Assembly (NCBI RefSeq): GCF_000949385.2
Contig: NZ_JYKO02000001.1
Coordinates: 5,478,678-5,542,677 of the forward strand
Direction: 5' to 3'
Source of the DNA: Pseudomonas sp. LFM046
GTDB lineage: Bacteria > Pseudomonadota > Gammaproteobacteria > Pseudomonadales > Pseudomonadaceae
Length of the DNA stretch: 64,000 nt
The notes beneath the pieces are model-generated. The model was not told where the DNA came from, did not search any database, and worked only from the letters and a program-made list of their open reading frames with translations. This document shows, piece by piece, positions 56,888 to 64,000 of this stretch. A program made the position numbers and the translations under genes. Positions within the stretch are counted from its first letter, which is position 1. Each line of letters starts with the position of its first letter.

Positions 56888-58474
56888 TTGAGCGATCTTC
56901 TTTCCCGCCGCCTGGCCTTGCTCGGCGAGCGCGCCAACCTGCCCCTGCTCACCCAGTGCCTGCACGGCATCGAGCGTGAATGCCTGCGGGTCGACAGCAA
57001 TGGCCAACTGGCGCTGACGCCGCACTCCCCTGCCCTGGGCTCGGCCCTGACCCATGCGCAGATCACCACCGACTACTCGGAATCCCTGCTGGAGTTCATC
57101 ACCCCGGCCGAAACCGACCCGGCGGTAACCCTGGCGGACCTGGAGAAGGTCCATCGTTTCACTCTCGGCAAGCTCGACGGTGAATTCCTCTGGAGTCCGT
57201 CCATGCCCGGCCCGCTGCCGGCGGAGGAAGACATCCCGATCGCCCGCTACGGCAGTTCGCCCATCGGCCGCCTGAAGTATGTCTACCGCCTCGGCCTGGC
57301 CGTGCGCTACGGCAGGACCATGCAGTGCATCGCCGGGATCCATTACAACTACTCCCTGCCGGAGGCCCTCTGGCCCCTGCTGAAGGAAGTCGAAGGCGAT
57401 CCGCAGAGCGACCGCGACTACCAGTCGGCGCGCTACATCGCGATGATCCGCAACTTCCGCCGCTACAGCTGGCTGCTGATGTACCTCTTCGGCGCCGCCC
57501 CGGCCCTGGACAAGAGCTTCCTGCGTGGCCGTCCCCACGACCTGGAAACCCTGGACGCGGACACCCTCTACCTGCCGTACGCGACCAGCCTGCGGATGAG
57601 CGACCTGGGCTACCAGAACAATGCCCAGGCTGGCCTCACGCCCTGTTACAACAGCCTCGACAGCTACCTGGGAAGCCTGCGCCAGGCGGTCTCGACGCCT
57701 TACCCGCCCTATGCCGAAATCGGCACCAAGCAGAATGGCGAGTGGGTCCAGCTGAACACCAACGTGATCCAGATCGAAAACGAGTACTACTCGTCGATCC
57801 GCCCCAAGCGCATCACCTACACCGGCGAGCGTCCGATCCAGGCGCTGATGGCCCGTGGCGTGCAGTACGTGGAAGTGCGCTGCCTGGACATCAACCCCTT
57901 CCTGCCGCTGGGTATCGACCTGACCGAAGCGCGCTTCCTCGATGCCTTCCTGCTGTTCTGCGCAATGCAGGACAGCCCGCCCATGGCCGGCGACGAATGC
58001 CGCTGCGCCACCGACAACTTCCAGCGCGTGGTGAAGGAAGGTCGCCGCCCCGGCTTGCAACTGCAGCGCCATGGCCAGGCCGCCAGCCTCACCGAGTGGG
58101 CCAACGAGCTGCTCGACCGCATCGCCCGCACCGCCGAGTTGCTCGACGCCGCCCACGGTGGCCAGGAACACGCCCAAGCCCTGGCCGCCCAGCGTGCCAA
58201 GGTGGCTGATCCGGCGCTGACCCCGTCGGCGCGGGTGCTGGCCGAGATGCGCGAACGGGGCGAAAGCTTCAGCCAGTTCGCCCTGCGCTACAGCCGCCAG
58301 CACGCCGACTACTTCCGCAGCCAGCCGCTCAGCGCAATTGAACAGGCCCGCTTTGAAAATCTGGCCCGTGAATCGCTGGACGAACAGGCCCGGCTGGAAG
58401 CCGAGCCGGACGTGGATTTCGACACCTTCGTCGCCGCCTATCAGGCGAGCATCCTGGGCTTGATCAGCAACTGA
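56888..58474 (+). CDS. gshA: Glutamate-cysteine ligase
   Basis: A 528-residue ATP-dependent ligase for the first step of glutathione synthesis. Characteristic motifs are [45 protein letters not shown] and [19 protein letters not shown]. Start TTG 56888 has AAGGA with 6-bp spacing and gives the SDLLSRRL opening I recall for the PAO1 protein; GTG 56873 is an alternative. Confidence 0.95.
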   Translation: MSDLLSRRLALLGERANLPLLTQCLHGIERECLRVDSNGQLALTPHSPALGSALTHAQITTDYSESLLEFITPAETDPAVTLADLEKVHRFTLGKLDGEFLWSPSMPGPLPAEEDIPIARYGSSPIGRLKYVYRLGLAVRYGRTMQCIAGIHYNYSLPEALWPLLKEVEGDPQSDRDYQSARYIAMIRNFRRYSWLLMYLFGAAPALDKSFLRGRPHDLETLDADTLYLPYATSLRMSDLGYQNNAQAGLTPCYNSLDSYLGSLRQAVSTPYPPYAEIGTKQNGEWVQLNTNVIQIENEYYSSIRPKRITYTGERPIQALMARGVQYVEVRCLDINPFLPLGIDLTEARFLDAFLLFCAMQDSPPMAGDECRCATDNFQRVVKEGRRPGLQLQRHGQAASLTEWANELLDRIARTAELLDAAHGGQEHAQALAAQRAKVADPALTPSARVLAEMRERGESFSQFALRYSRQHADYFRSQPLSAIEQARFENLARESLDEQARLEAEPDVDFDTFVAAYQASILGLISN

Positions 58475-58499
58475 TCACCGAATCGCCCCTGCCCGTTTT

Positions 58500-58563
58500 T
58501 TGTGGGGGGGCGATTTCAATCGCCAAGCAGACCGCAGGTCTGCCCTTCGGCCTTGCAGGGGCG
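58500..58563. repeat. Partial family A repeat
   Basis: It has the left arm and the interior AAGCAGACCGCAGGTCTGCC of family A, but the right arm is lost after GCAGGGGCG. Confidence 0.6.
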
Positions 58564-58580
58564 TGGTCACCTCGGCCCCC

Positions 58581-58655
58581 GTAGGTTGGCGCCGAGCGCA
58601 GCGAGGCCCAACACCCCGCACATCGCTGAGCTTGGCAGGCTCAGCGCCAGCCTAC
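58581..58655. repeat. Palindromic repeat family C
   Basis: Outer arms GTAGGTTGGCGC and GCGCCAGCCTAC are near-complementary, with inner GCTGAGC and GCTCAGC arms. Seen once in this window. Confidence 0.6.
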
Positions 58656-58812
58656 GACATGATGTCTTAGAACACGGCGCGGACTTCCGGGCTGGCATGT
58701 TCATATTCGATCAAGTGTTTCGACGACATCGCTGGACGCTCCTCGAGTTTTGAGCCAGACCAGTACTGGCACCTGCCCAAACCGCCCCGCCCTCAACCAA
58801 GGAGAAGGTCAT

Positions 58813-59619
58813 ATGTCGAAGCACCCGCTGGGCCGCCTGGTCCTCGCCCTCCCCCTGTTGCTGCCGCTGCTGGTCCAGGCCGCGCAACCCGGCCTCTGGG
58901 ATACCTACGCCACCCTCAAGTCCAGGAACTGGGTGGACCTGACCCACACCTACGACGAGCAGATTCCACACTGGAAGGGCTTCGAGAATGCCCAGCGCAA
59001 GACGCTCTACACCCACGACAAGGACGGATTCCACGTGGATCTCTACACCCACGTAGGCCAGTGGGGCACTCATATCGACCCACCGGTGCACTTCCACAAG
59101 GGCCTGCGCAGCGTCGACCAGATCGACGTCAAGGAGCAGCTGCTACCGCTGGTGGTGCTGGATGTGCATGAGAAGGTGGCGAAGAACCCCGACTACGTGC
59201 TCAGCCTGGATGACGTGAAGGCCTGGGAGGCCAAGCATGGCCCGGTCCCGGAAGGGGCATTCGTGGCCATGCGAACCGACTGGTCCAAGCGCTGGCCGAG
59301 CCAGGAGAAGATGCAGAACGCAGATGCCCAGGGCGTGGCCCATTATCCGGGCTGGAGCAAGGAGGTGCTGGTCTACCTGTATGAGACCCGCAAGATCACG
59401 GCCTCGGGCCACGAAACCACCGATACCGACCCGGGGCTGGCCACCAGCAAGGACGATTACTCGCTGGAGTCCTACATCCTCGGCAAGGACCACTACCAGA
59501 TCGAGCTGCTGACCAACCTCGACCAGGTACCCGAAGCGGGTGCGCTGGTCGTGGTCAGTTTCCCGAAGATCGCCCGGGGCAGCGGCTTCCCGGCACGGGT
59601 GTTCGCCATCCTGCCCTGA
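58813..59619 (+). CDS. Secreted cyclase-family (KynB-like) metal hydrolase
   Basis: A 268-residue protein with an N-terminal signal peptide (about 1-23, ending LLVQA). The mature part belongs to the cyclase/kynurenine-formamidase family: WVDLTHTYDEQIPHW opening and the metal motif QWGTHIDPPVHFH (the family usually has HxGTHxDxPxH, so the first metal His appears to be Gln). A C-terminal GHETTDTDPG is also typical. Export and the altered motif argue against cytosolic kynurenine formamidase. Substrate unknown. AAGGAG precedes the ATG. Confidence 0.82.
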   Translation: MSKHPLGRLVLALPLLLPLLVQAAQPGLWDTYATLKSRNWVDLTHTYDEQIPHWKGFENAQRKTLYTHDKDGFHVDLYTHVGQWGTHIDPPVHFHKGLRSVDQIDVKEQLLPLVVLDVHEKVAKNPDYVLSLDDVKAWEAKHGPVPEGAFVAMRTDWSKRWPSQEKMQNADAQGVAHYPGWSKEVLVYLYETRKITASGHETTDTDPGLATSKDDYSLESYILGKDHYQIELLTNLDQVPEAGALVVVSFPKIARGSGFPARVFAILP

Positions 59620-59658
59620 TCCACCGTCGACGACCCGGGGCAAATCCCGGGTCGCTCG

Positions 59659-60957
59659 TCAGAGCGCCTTCTCGAACACCTGCGAATTGCGCTGGAAGTT
59701 GTACAGCGACGCACGCGCCGCCGGCAGGCGTTCGACACCGCTGGGCTGGAAGCCACGCTCGCGGAACCAGTGGGCGGTACGGGTGGTGAGGACGAAGAGG
59801 GTTTTCAGGCCCAGGGCACGGGCGCGCTCCTCGATGCGTTCAAGCAGCTCGTCGCCACGGCCGCCATGGCGGTACTCCGGGTTCACCGCGAGGCACGCCA
59901 GTTCGCCGGTGTCGGAATCGGCGATGGGATAGAGCGCGGCGCAGGCGATGATCAGGCCATCGCGCTCGACGATGGTGAACTGCTCGATCTCCCGCTCCAG
60001 CACTTCCCGCGAACGGCGCACCAGGATGCCCTGGTCCTCCAGCGGGGTGATCAGGTCGATCAGGCCGCCCACATCGTCGATGGTGGCTTCACGCAGGGAC
60101 TCGAACTGCTCCTGGTCCACCAGGGTGCCGCCACCGTCGCGGGTGAACAGCTCGGTGAGCAGGCAACCGTTCTCGGCGTAACTGACCATGTGGCTGCGCT
60201 TGACCCCGCCACGACAGGCCTGGGCGGCGGCGTCCAGCAGTTCGGCCTGGTAGTTGTTGCCGAGCCGCACCAGGTGCGGCGGCACCTGCTGCGGGCGCAG
60301 TTCGCGAACCAGCTTGCCGGATTCATCGATCAGGCCGCGCTCGCTGCCGAAGAGGATCAGCTTGTCCGCCCCCAGGTCGATGGCGACGCGGGTGGCCACG
60401 TCCTCGCAAGCGAGGTTGAAGATTTCCCCGGTAGGCGAATAGCCCAGCGGCGAGAGCAGCACCATAGTGCGCTCGTCCAGCAACCGGCCGATGCCCTTGC
60501 GGTCCACCCGGCGCACTTCGCCGGTGTGGTGGTAGTCGACGCCGTCGACCACGCCGATGGGCCGCGCGGTGACGAAATTGCCGGTGCTCACCCGCAGCCG
60601 CGAACCCTGCATGGGCGAGGCGGCCATGTCCATCGACAAGCGTGCCTCGATGGCGATGCGCAGTTGGCCCACGGCGTCGATCACGCACTCCAGGGTGGGG
60701 CCGTCGGTGATCCGCAGGTCACGGTGGAAGTGCGGGGTCAGGCCACGGGCGGCCAGGCGCGCCTCGATCTGCGGGCGCGAGCCGTGCACCAGCACCAGAC
60801 GAACCCCCAGGCTGTGGAGCAGCACCAGGTCGTGGATGATATTGCCGAAATTCGAGTGGGCGACGCCTTCGCCGGGCAGCATGACCACGAAGGTGCAGTC
60901 CCGGTGGGCGTTGATATAGGGAGAAGCGTGACGCAGCCAGTTGACGTAATCGGGCAT
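59659..60957 (-). CDS. argA: N-acetylglutamate synthase
   Basis: A 432-residue enzyme for the first step of arginine biosynthesis. The N-terminal amino-acid-kinase domain (FVVMLPGEGVAHSNFGNI, VLVHGSRPQIEARL) binds arginine for feedback inhibition. The C-terminal GNAT domain (LACLAVNPEYRHGGRGDELL, RTAHWFRERGF) carries acetyl-CoA. Domain order and length match classical ArgA. argE lies about 115 bp upstream on the same strand. Confidence 0.96.
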   Translation of the reverse strand: MPDYVNWLRHASPYINAHRDCTFVVMLPGEGVAHSNFGNIIHDLVLLHSLGVRLVLVHGSRPQIEARLAARGLTPHFHRDLRITDGPTLECVIDAVGQLRIAIEARLSMDMAASPMQGSRLRVSTGNFVTARPIGVVDGVDYHHTGEVRRVDRKGIGRLLDERTMVLLSPLGYSPTGEIFNLACEDVATRVAIDLGADKLILFGSERGLIDESGKLVRELRPQQVPPHLVRLGNNYQAELLDAAAQACRGGVKRSHMVSYAENGCLLTELFTRDGGGTLVDQEQFESLREATIDDVGGLIDLITPLEDQGILVRRSREVLEREIEQFTIVERDGLIIACAALYPIADSDTGELACLAVNPEYRHGGRGDELLERIEERARALGLKTLFVLTTRTAHWFRERGFQPSGVERLPAARASLYNFQRNSQVFEKAL

Positions 60958-61072
60958 GGTTCCGTGAGCCTGTTGTTAAGCGAGATGACGAGTGCGGCTC
61001 CCAACTGATGTGGGAAGGAAACGAGGCGGCGCTTTATCGTCGTCGCATGAGCATCAACGGAAACCCTCCCGA

Positions 61073-62230
61073 TCAGGACGTGGTGGCGGATTGCAGGCAG
61101 TAATGCTGGATGAGCTGGCGCAATAGCGCAACGGTAGGCTCGATCCGTGACAGTTCGAGGTGCTCGTCCGGCTGGTGGGCGCAGGCGATGTCGCCGGGGC
61201 CGAGCACCAGCGTCTCGCAACCGAGCTGCTGAAGATAAGGCGCTTCGGTGCCAAACGCCACAGACTGCGCAGCATGGCCGGTAAGACGTTCGGCCAGGCG
61301 CACCAGATCACTTTCCGGCGACTGTTCGAAAGGCGGCACCGCCGGGAACAGCGGCTTGAAGTCGATCTTCACCTGATAGTGCTCGGCCACCGGGCGCAGG
61401 CGCTGGCGGATCACCGCCCGCAGGGTGTCCGGGTTCATCCCCGGCAGCGGACGCAGATCGAACTCCAGGCTGCACTGGCCGCAGATGCGATTGGGGTTAT
61501 CGCCACCGTGGATGCAGCCGAGGTTGAGGGTGGGCTGCGGCACGGTGAATTGCGGGTTGCGGAACTCCTGTTGCCACTCCGCGCGCAGAGCGATCAGGTC
61601 ACTCATCACCGCATGCATGGCTTCCAGGGCGCTGTGGCCCAGGCTGGGATCGGAGGAATGGCCACTCTGCCCGAGGATGTCGATGCGTTCCATCATCACC
61701 CCTTTGTGCAGGCGGATCGGCTTCAGCCCCGTCGGCTCACCGATCACCGCCGCGCGCCCCAGGGGCCGCCCTGCTTCGGCCAGGGCGCGGGCGCCGGCCA
61801 TGGAACTTTCCTCGTCGCAGGTGGCGAGGATGATCAGCGGCTGGCGGAACGGCTGGTCCAGCAGGCCGCGCACGGCTTCGATCGCCAGGGGAAAGAAGCC
61901 CTTCATGTCGCAACTGCCCAGGCCGTACCAGCGATTGTCCGCCTCATTGAGCTTCAACGGGTCGGCCTTCCACAGGGCGGCATCGAAGGGCACGGTGTCG
62001 CTGTGGCCAGCCAGCACCAGGCCGCCGGGGCCTGTGCCGTAGGTCGCCACCAGATTGGCCTTGCCCGGCCCCACCTGCTGGATTTCGCAGCGGAAGCCGA
62101 GGTCGCCAAGCCAGGCGGCCAAGAGTTCGATCACAGCCTGGTTCGACTGATCCCAGCGGGGCTGGGTGCAGCTCACCGAAGGCGTGGCGATCAGCTCGGC
62201 AAACTGGGATTTCAGGTCTGGAACGCGCAT
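61073..62230 (-). CDS. argE: Acetylornithine deacetylase
   Basis: A 385-residue M20 metallopeptidase-family enzyme releasing ornithine from N-acetylornithine. Zinc-ligand motifs are LAGHSDTVPFD, GLGSCDMKGFF and ATCDEESSMAGARA. The ATG at 62230 has GGAGGT five bases upstream, which decides the start. It serves the same pathway as argA downstream. Distinguished from DapE and CPG2 by the GSCDMKGF motif and by context. Confidence 0.94.
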   Translation of the reverse strand: MRVPDLKSQFAELIATPSVSCTQPRWDQSNQAVIELLAAWLGDLGFRCEIQQVGPGKANLVATYGTGPGGLVLAGHSDTVPFDAALWKADPLKLNEADNRWYGLGSCDMKGFFPLAIEAVRGLLDQPFRQPLIILATCDEESSMAGARALAEAGRPLGRAAVIGEPTGLKPIRLHKGVMMERIDILGQSGHSSDPSLGHSALEAMHAVMSDLIALRAEWQQEFRNPQFTVPQPTLNLGCIHGGDNPNRICGQCSLEFDLRPLPGMNPDTLRAVIRQRLRPVAEHYQVKIDFKPLFPAVPPFEQSPESDLVRLAERLTGHAAQSVAFGTEAPYLQQLGCETLVLGPGDIACAHQPDEHLELSRIEPTVALLRQLIQHYCLQSATTS

Positions 62231-62367
62231 CGGGGACCTCCACGGACGAGGGCCCATCATAGGCCCAAGGCGTACCCGGCGAAACCGCTGCGGCAAGGCG
62301 CCGACCGGTCCTGTAGACTTCACCGCCTTGGCAGCCACCCCCTGGCTGCGTCCGACAGATCCCGGCG

Positions 62368-63732
62368 ATGAACAAAGAGACCGAAATCAAGCTTCGCGCC
62401 AGCCGCGAGACCCTGGAAGCCCTGCGCGACCACCCGCTGCTGAAGAAGCGCAACAAGTCCGGCTGGGAACGCCGCGAACTCTTCAACCAGTACTTCGACA
62501 CCCCCGACCGGGACCTGGCCCAGGCCCGCGTGGCCCTGCGCCTGCGCCGCGACGGCGAGCAGTACATCCAGACCCTCAAGACCCGTGGCCAGAGCGTGGC
62601 CGGGCTGTCCGAGCGCAACGAATGGGACTGGTTCCTGGACAAGGCCAAGCTGGACCCGAAGAAACTCACCGACGACTGCTGGCCCGCCAGCCTCGCCGAG
62701 CTGGACAAGAAGCAGCTCAAGCCCATCTTCACCACCGACTTCCACCGCGACCGCGCCGAGATCGCCTGGGGCCGCGGCAAGTCCAAGGTCGTCATCGAAG
62801 CCGCCCTGGACCTGGGCAAGGTGATCGTCGGCAAGCAGGAAGAAGAGATCTGCGAGCTGGAGCTGGAACTGCGCCAGGGCGAGCCCGAAGCCCTGCTGGA
62901 ACTGGCCGCCGAACTGGCCGCCGACCTGCCGCTGATGCCCTGCGACATCAGCAAGGCCGAGCGCGGTTACCGCCTCTACGACGCCAACAGCTACCACCTC
63001 AGCCTGCCAGCCCCGGCCCTGTCGGCGGAACTCCCGCTGGACGACGCCTTCACCGCCCTCGCCTGGCACCTGCTGGGCGCCAGCCAGCGCCTGGCCGAGC
63101 AATACCGCTTCAACGGCCACTGGAAGCTGCTGGTGGACTGGCTGCAGCAGCTGGTCGACCTGCGCGCCCTGATCGGCAGCCTCGGCCAGGCCGCGCCGCG
63201 TGCCAGCAGCCATGACCTGCGCGAAGCGCTGGACGCCCTGCTCAATGACTGGCGCCCGCGCGTCCAGGCCGGTGAGCTGGACGAGACCGTGCGCCATGCC
63301 GCGCCGCAGCAGTTCGCCGGCGAACTCCAGGGCACCCGCTGGGGCCTGTTCTCCCTCAACGCCTCCCGCTGGCTGCTCGCCCGCGCCTGGACCGTCGAAC
63401 GCAACGCCCGTGGCACCCGCCAGGGCCAGGCGACCCTCGGCAACTGGCTGTCGCGCCTGCTGGGCGAAGAAGGCGTGGCGCTGAAGCCGGAGCTCTACAA
63501 GCGCCAGCCGGAAGACCTGGCCGAGCAGCTGCCGCGCCTGGAGCGCCTGCTGGTCTGGCTGCGCCTGGCACGCCAGGTGCTGGAAGTGGTGGAGATCGAC
63601 CGCTGCTACGGCGAGCTGGCCAAGTTCGCCGAACTGGCCGTCCAGCCGCTGGACGCGGAAGTACTGGCCGCCCGCAGCGAACAGGCGCAGACCCTGATCA
63701 GCCTGCGTAGCTGGAAGGCGCTGACCCGCTGA
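62368..63732 (+). CDS. CYTH-CHAD domain protein (inorganic triphosphatase, YgiF type)
   Basis: A 454-residue protein. The N-terminal CYTH domain has ETEIKLRAS at residues 4-12 (the ExExK motif) and basic and acidic residues of the phosphate tunnel (ALRLRRDGEQYIQTLK, ICELELELRQG). From about 210 to the end a CHAD domain is rich in His, Arg and Leu. E. coli YgiF hydrolyses tripolyphosphate; CHAD domains bind polyphosphate. The same activity is inferred here. Confidence 0.9.
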   Translation: MNKETEIKLRASRETLEALRDHPLLKKRNKSGWERRELFNQYFDTPDRDLAQARVALRLRRDGEQYIQTLKTRGQSVAGLSERNEWDWFLDKAKLDPKKLTDDCWPASLAELDKKQLKPIFTTDFHRDRAEIAWGRGKSKVVIEAALDLGKVIVGKQEEEICELELELRQGEPEALLELAAELAADLPLMPCDISKAERGYRLYDANSYHLSLPAPALSAELPLDDAFTALAWHLLGASQRLAEQYRFNGHWKLLVDWLQQLVDLRALIGSLGQAAPRASSHDLREALDALLNDWRPRVQAGELDETVRHAAPQQFAGELQGTRWGLFSLNASRWLLARAWTVERNARGTRQGQATLGNWLSRLLGEEGVALKPELYKRQPEDLAEQLPRLERLLVWLRLARQVLEVVEIDRCYGELAKFAELAVQPLDAEVLAARSEQAQTLISLRSWKALTR

Positions 63733-63757
63733 TGCGCCGGAGCCGAGGAGCCACGCG

Positions 63758-64000
63758 ATGATCAGGCAAAGCTTCCGCTCGGTGGTCACCACCTGGCTGA
63801 CTGGCCTGCTGGCTCTGTTGCCGCTGGTCCTGACCCTGGCCCTGATGGCCTGGCTGGTCAGCCTGCTGAACCGGCTGGTGGGGCCTTCCACCGTGATCGG
63901 CCAACTCCTCGGCGCCCTCGGCCAACCCTTTGCCAGCAACCCGGTGCTGGCCTATGTCGTCGGCACCCTGGTCCTGCTGGCTAGCCTCTATCCCCTGGGC
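63758..64000 (+). CDS. DUF502-family membrane protein (partial, 3' end outside the window)
   Basis: The first 81 codons of an inner-membrane protein. The ATG at 63758 follows GAGGAG. Two hydrophobic segments are visible (about 10-35, WLTGLLALLPLVLTLALMAW; and about 60-80). The opening VTTWLTGLLALLPLVLT resembles DUF502 proteins, function unknown. It follows the CYTH-CHAD gene closely and may be co-transcribed. Confidence 0.7.
   Translation, partial: MIRQSFRSVVTTWLTGLLALLPLVLTLALMAWLVSLLNRLVGPSTVIGQLLGALGQPFASNPVLAYVVGTLVLLASLYPLG

Larger units (their letters stand above)
58475..58812. other. Intergenic region gshA to cyclase-family gene with two repeat types
   Basis: 338 bp without a gene. 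It contains a partial family A repeat (58500-58563) and a different palindrome (58581-58655). The last 70 bases lead to AAGGAG before the next start. Confidence 0.5.

Overview
The window is a high-GC chromosomal segment of a Pseudomonas. Gene content and order follow, from memory, the P. aeruginosa PAO1 interval of about PA5152 to PA5209: ABC amino-acid transporter, tRNA-Thr, rml genes, dctBD, arcDABC, cysQ-nudE, fdhD/oxidoreductase, pckA-hslO-hslR, rimBK, amgRS, tex, gshA, argA, argE. It is not PAO1: the dctPQM transporter genes are absent after dctD, a recQ gene lies between the nitroreductase and pckA genes, and the intergenic regions carry palindromic repeats.

Layout. 1-3565: polar amino-acid ABC transporter (tail of the ATPase gene, binding protein, two permeases) and a METTL25-like methyltransferase. 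3566-10604: a tRNA-Thr integration hotspot. An intact tRNA-Thr(TGT) is followed by two further copies of its 3' end plus terminator, at 5738 and 10513, so two relic elements appear to be stacked in tandem. The first holds a Dam-type methylase, a small phage-like ORF and a GrlR-like protein. The second holds an unknown membrane-anchored protein, a GNAT acetyltransferase, nested Rz/Rz1 spanin genes, a tyrosine integrase without its N-terminal half, and a compact three-gene operon (TIGR04255-type protein plus two unknowns). 10744-17746: dTDP-L-rhamnose synthesis (rmlBACD order) and the DctB/DctD C4-dicarboxylate two-component system. 18081-23621: DUF5064-like gene and the arcDABC arginine deiminase operon with an ANR box. 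23981-32395: stand-alone ketosynthase, cysQ/nudE, a HAD nucleotidase, a LysR regulator, fdhD and a YdeP-like molybdoenzyme. 32819-40048: twin glycine-zipper proteins, SstT, a thioesterase, an iron alcohol dehydrogenase, an acyl-CoA dehydrogenase and its divergent LysR. 40236-53816: nitroreductase, RecQ, PckA, Hsp33, Hsp15, RimB/RimK, a large MASE1-PAS-GGDEF-EAL protein and the EnvZ/OmpR (AmgS/AmgR) pair. 54036-64000: Tex, a hotdog thioesterase, GshA, a secreted cyclase-family protein, ArgA, ArgE, a CYTH-CHAD protein and the start of a DUF502 membrane protein.

How the genes work together. Arginine and nitrogen metabolism recurs: amino-acid uptake, anaerobic arginine fermentation giving ATP by ArcC, and arginine biosynthesis by ArgA and ArgE. 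Stress and redox functions cluster too (Hsp33, Hsp15, glutathione synthesis, AmgRS, Tex). The core is conventional. The material least explained by known biology is the accessory stretch 3887-10563, above all the three-gene operon at 8369-10253, which has a large hairpin about 75 bp upstream of its first start codon. Secondary points are a LOV-like PAS domain that lacks the photoactive cysteine in the c-di-GMP protein, a terminator-like hairpin in the tex leader, and a DnaA-box cluster next to tRNA-Thr.
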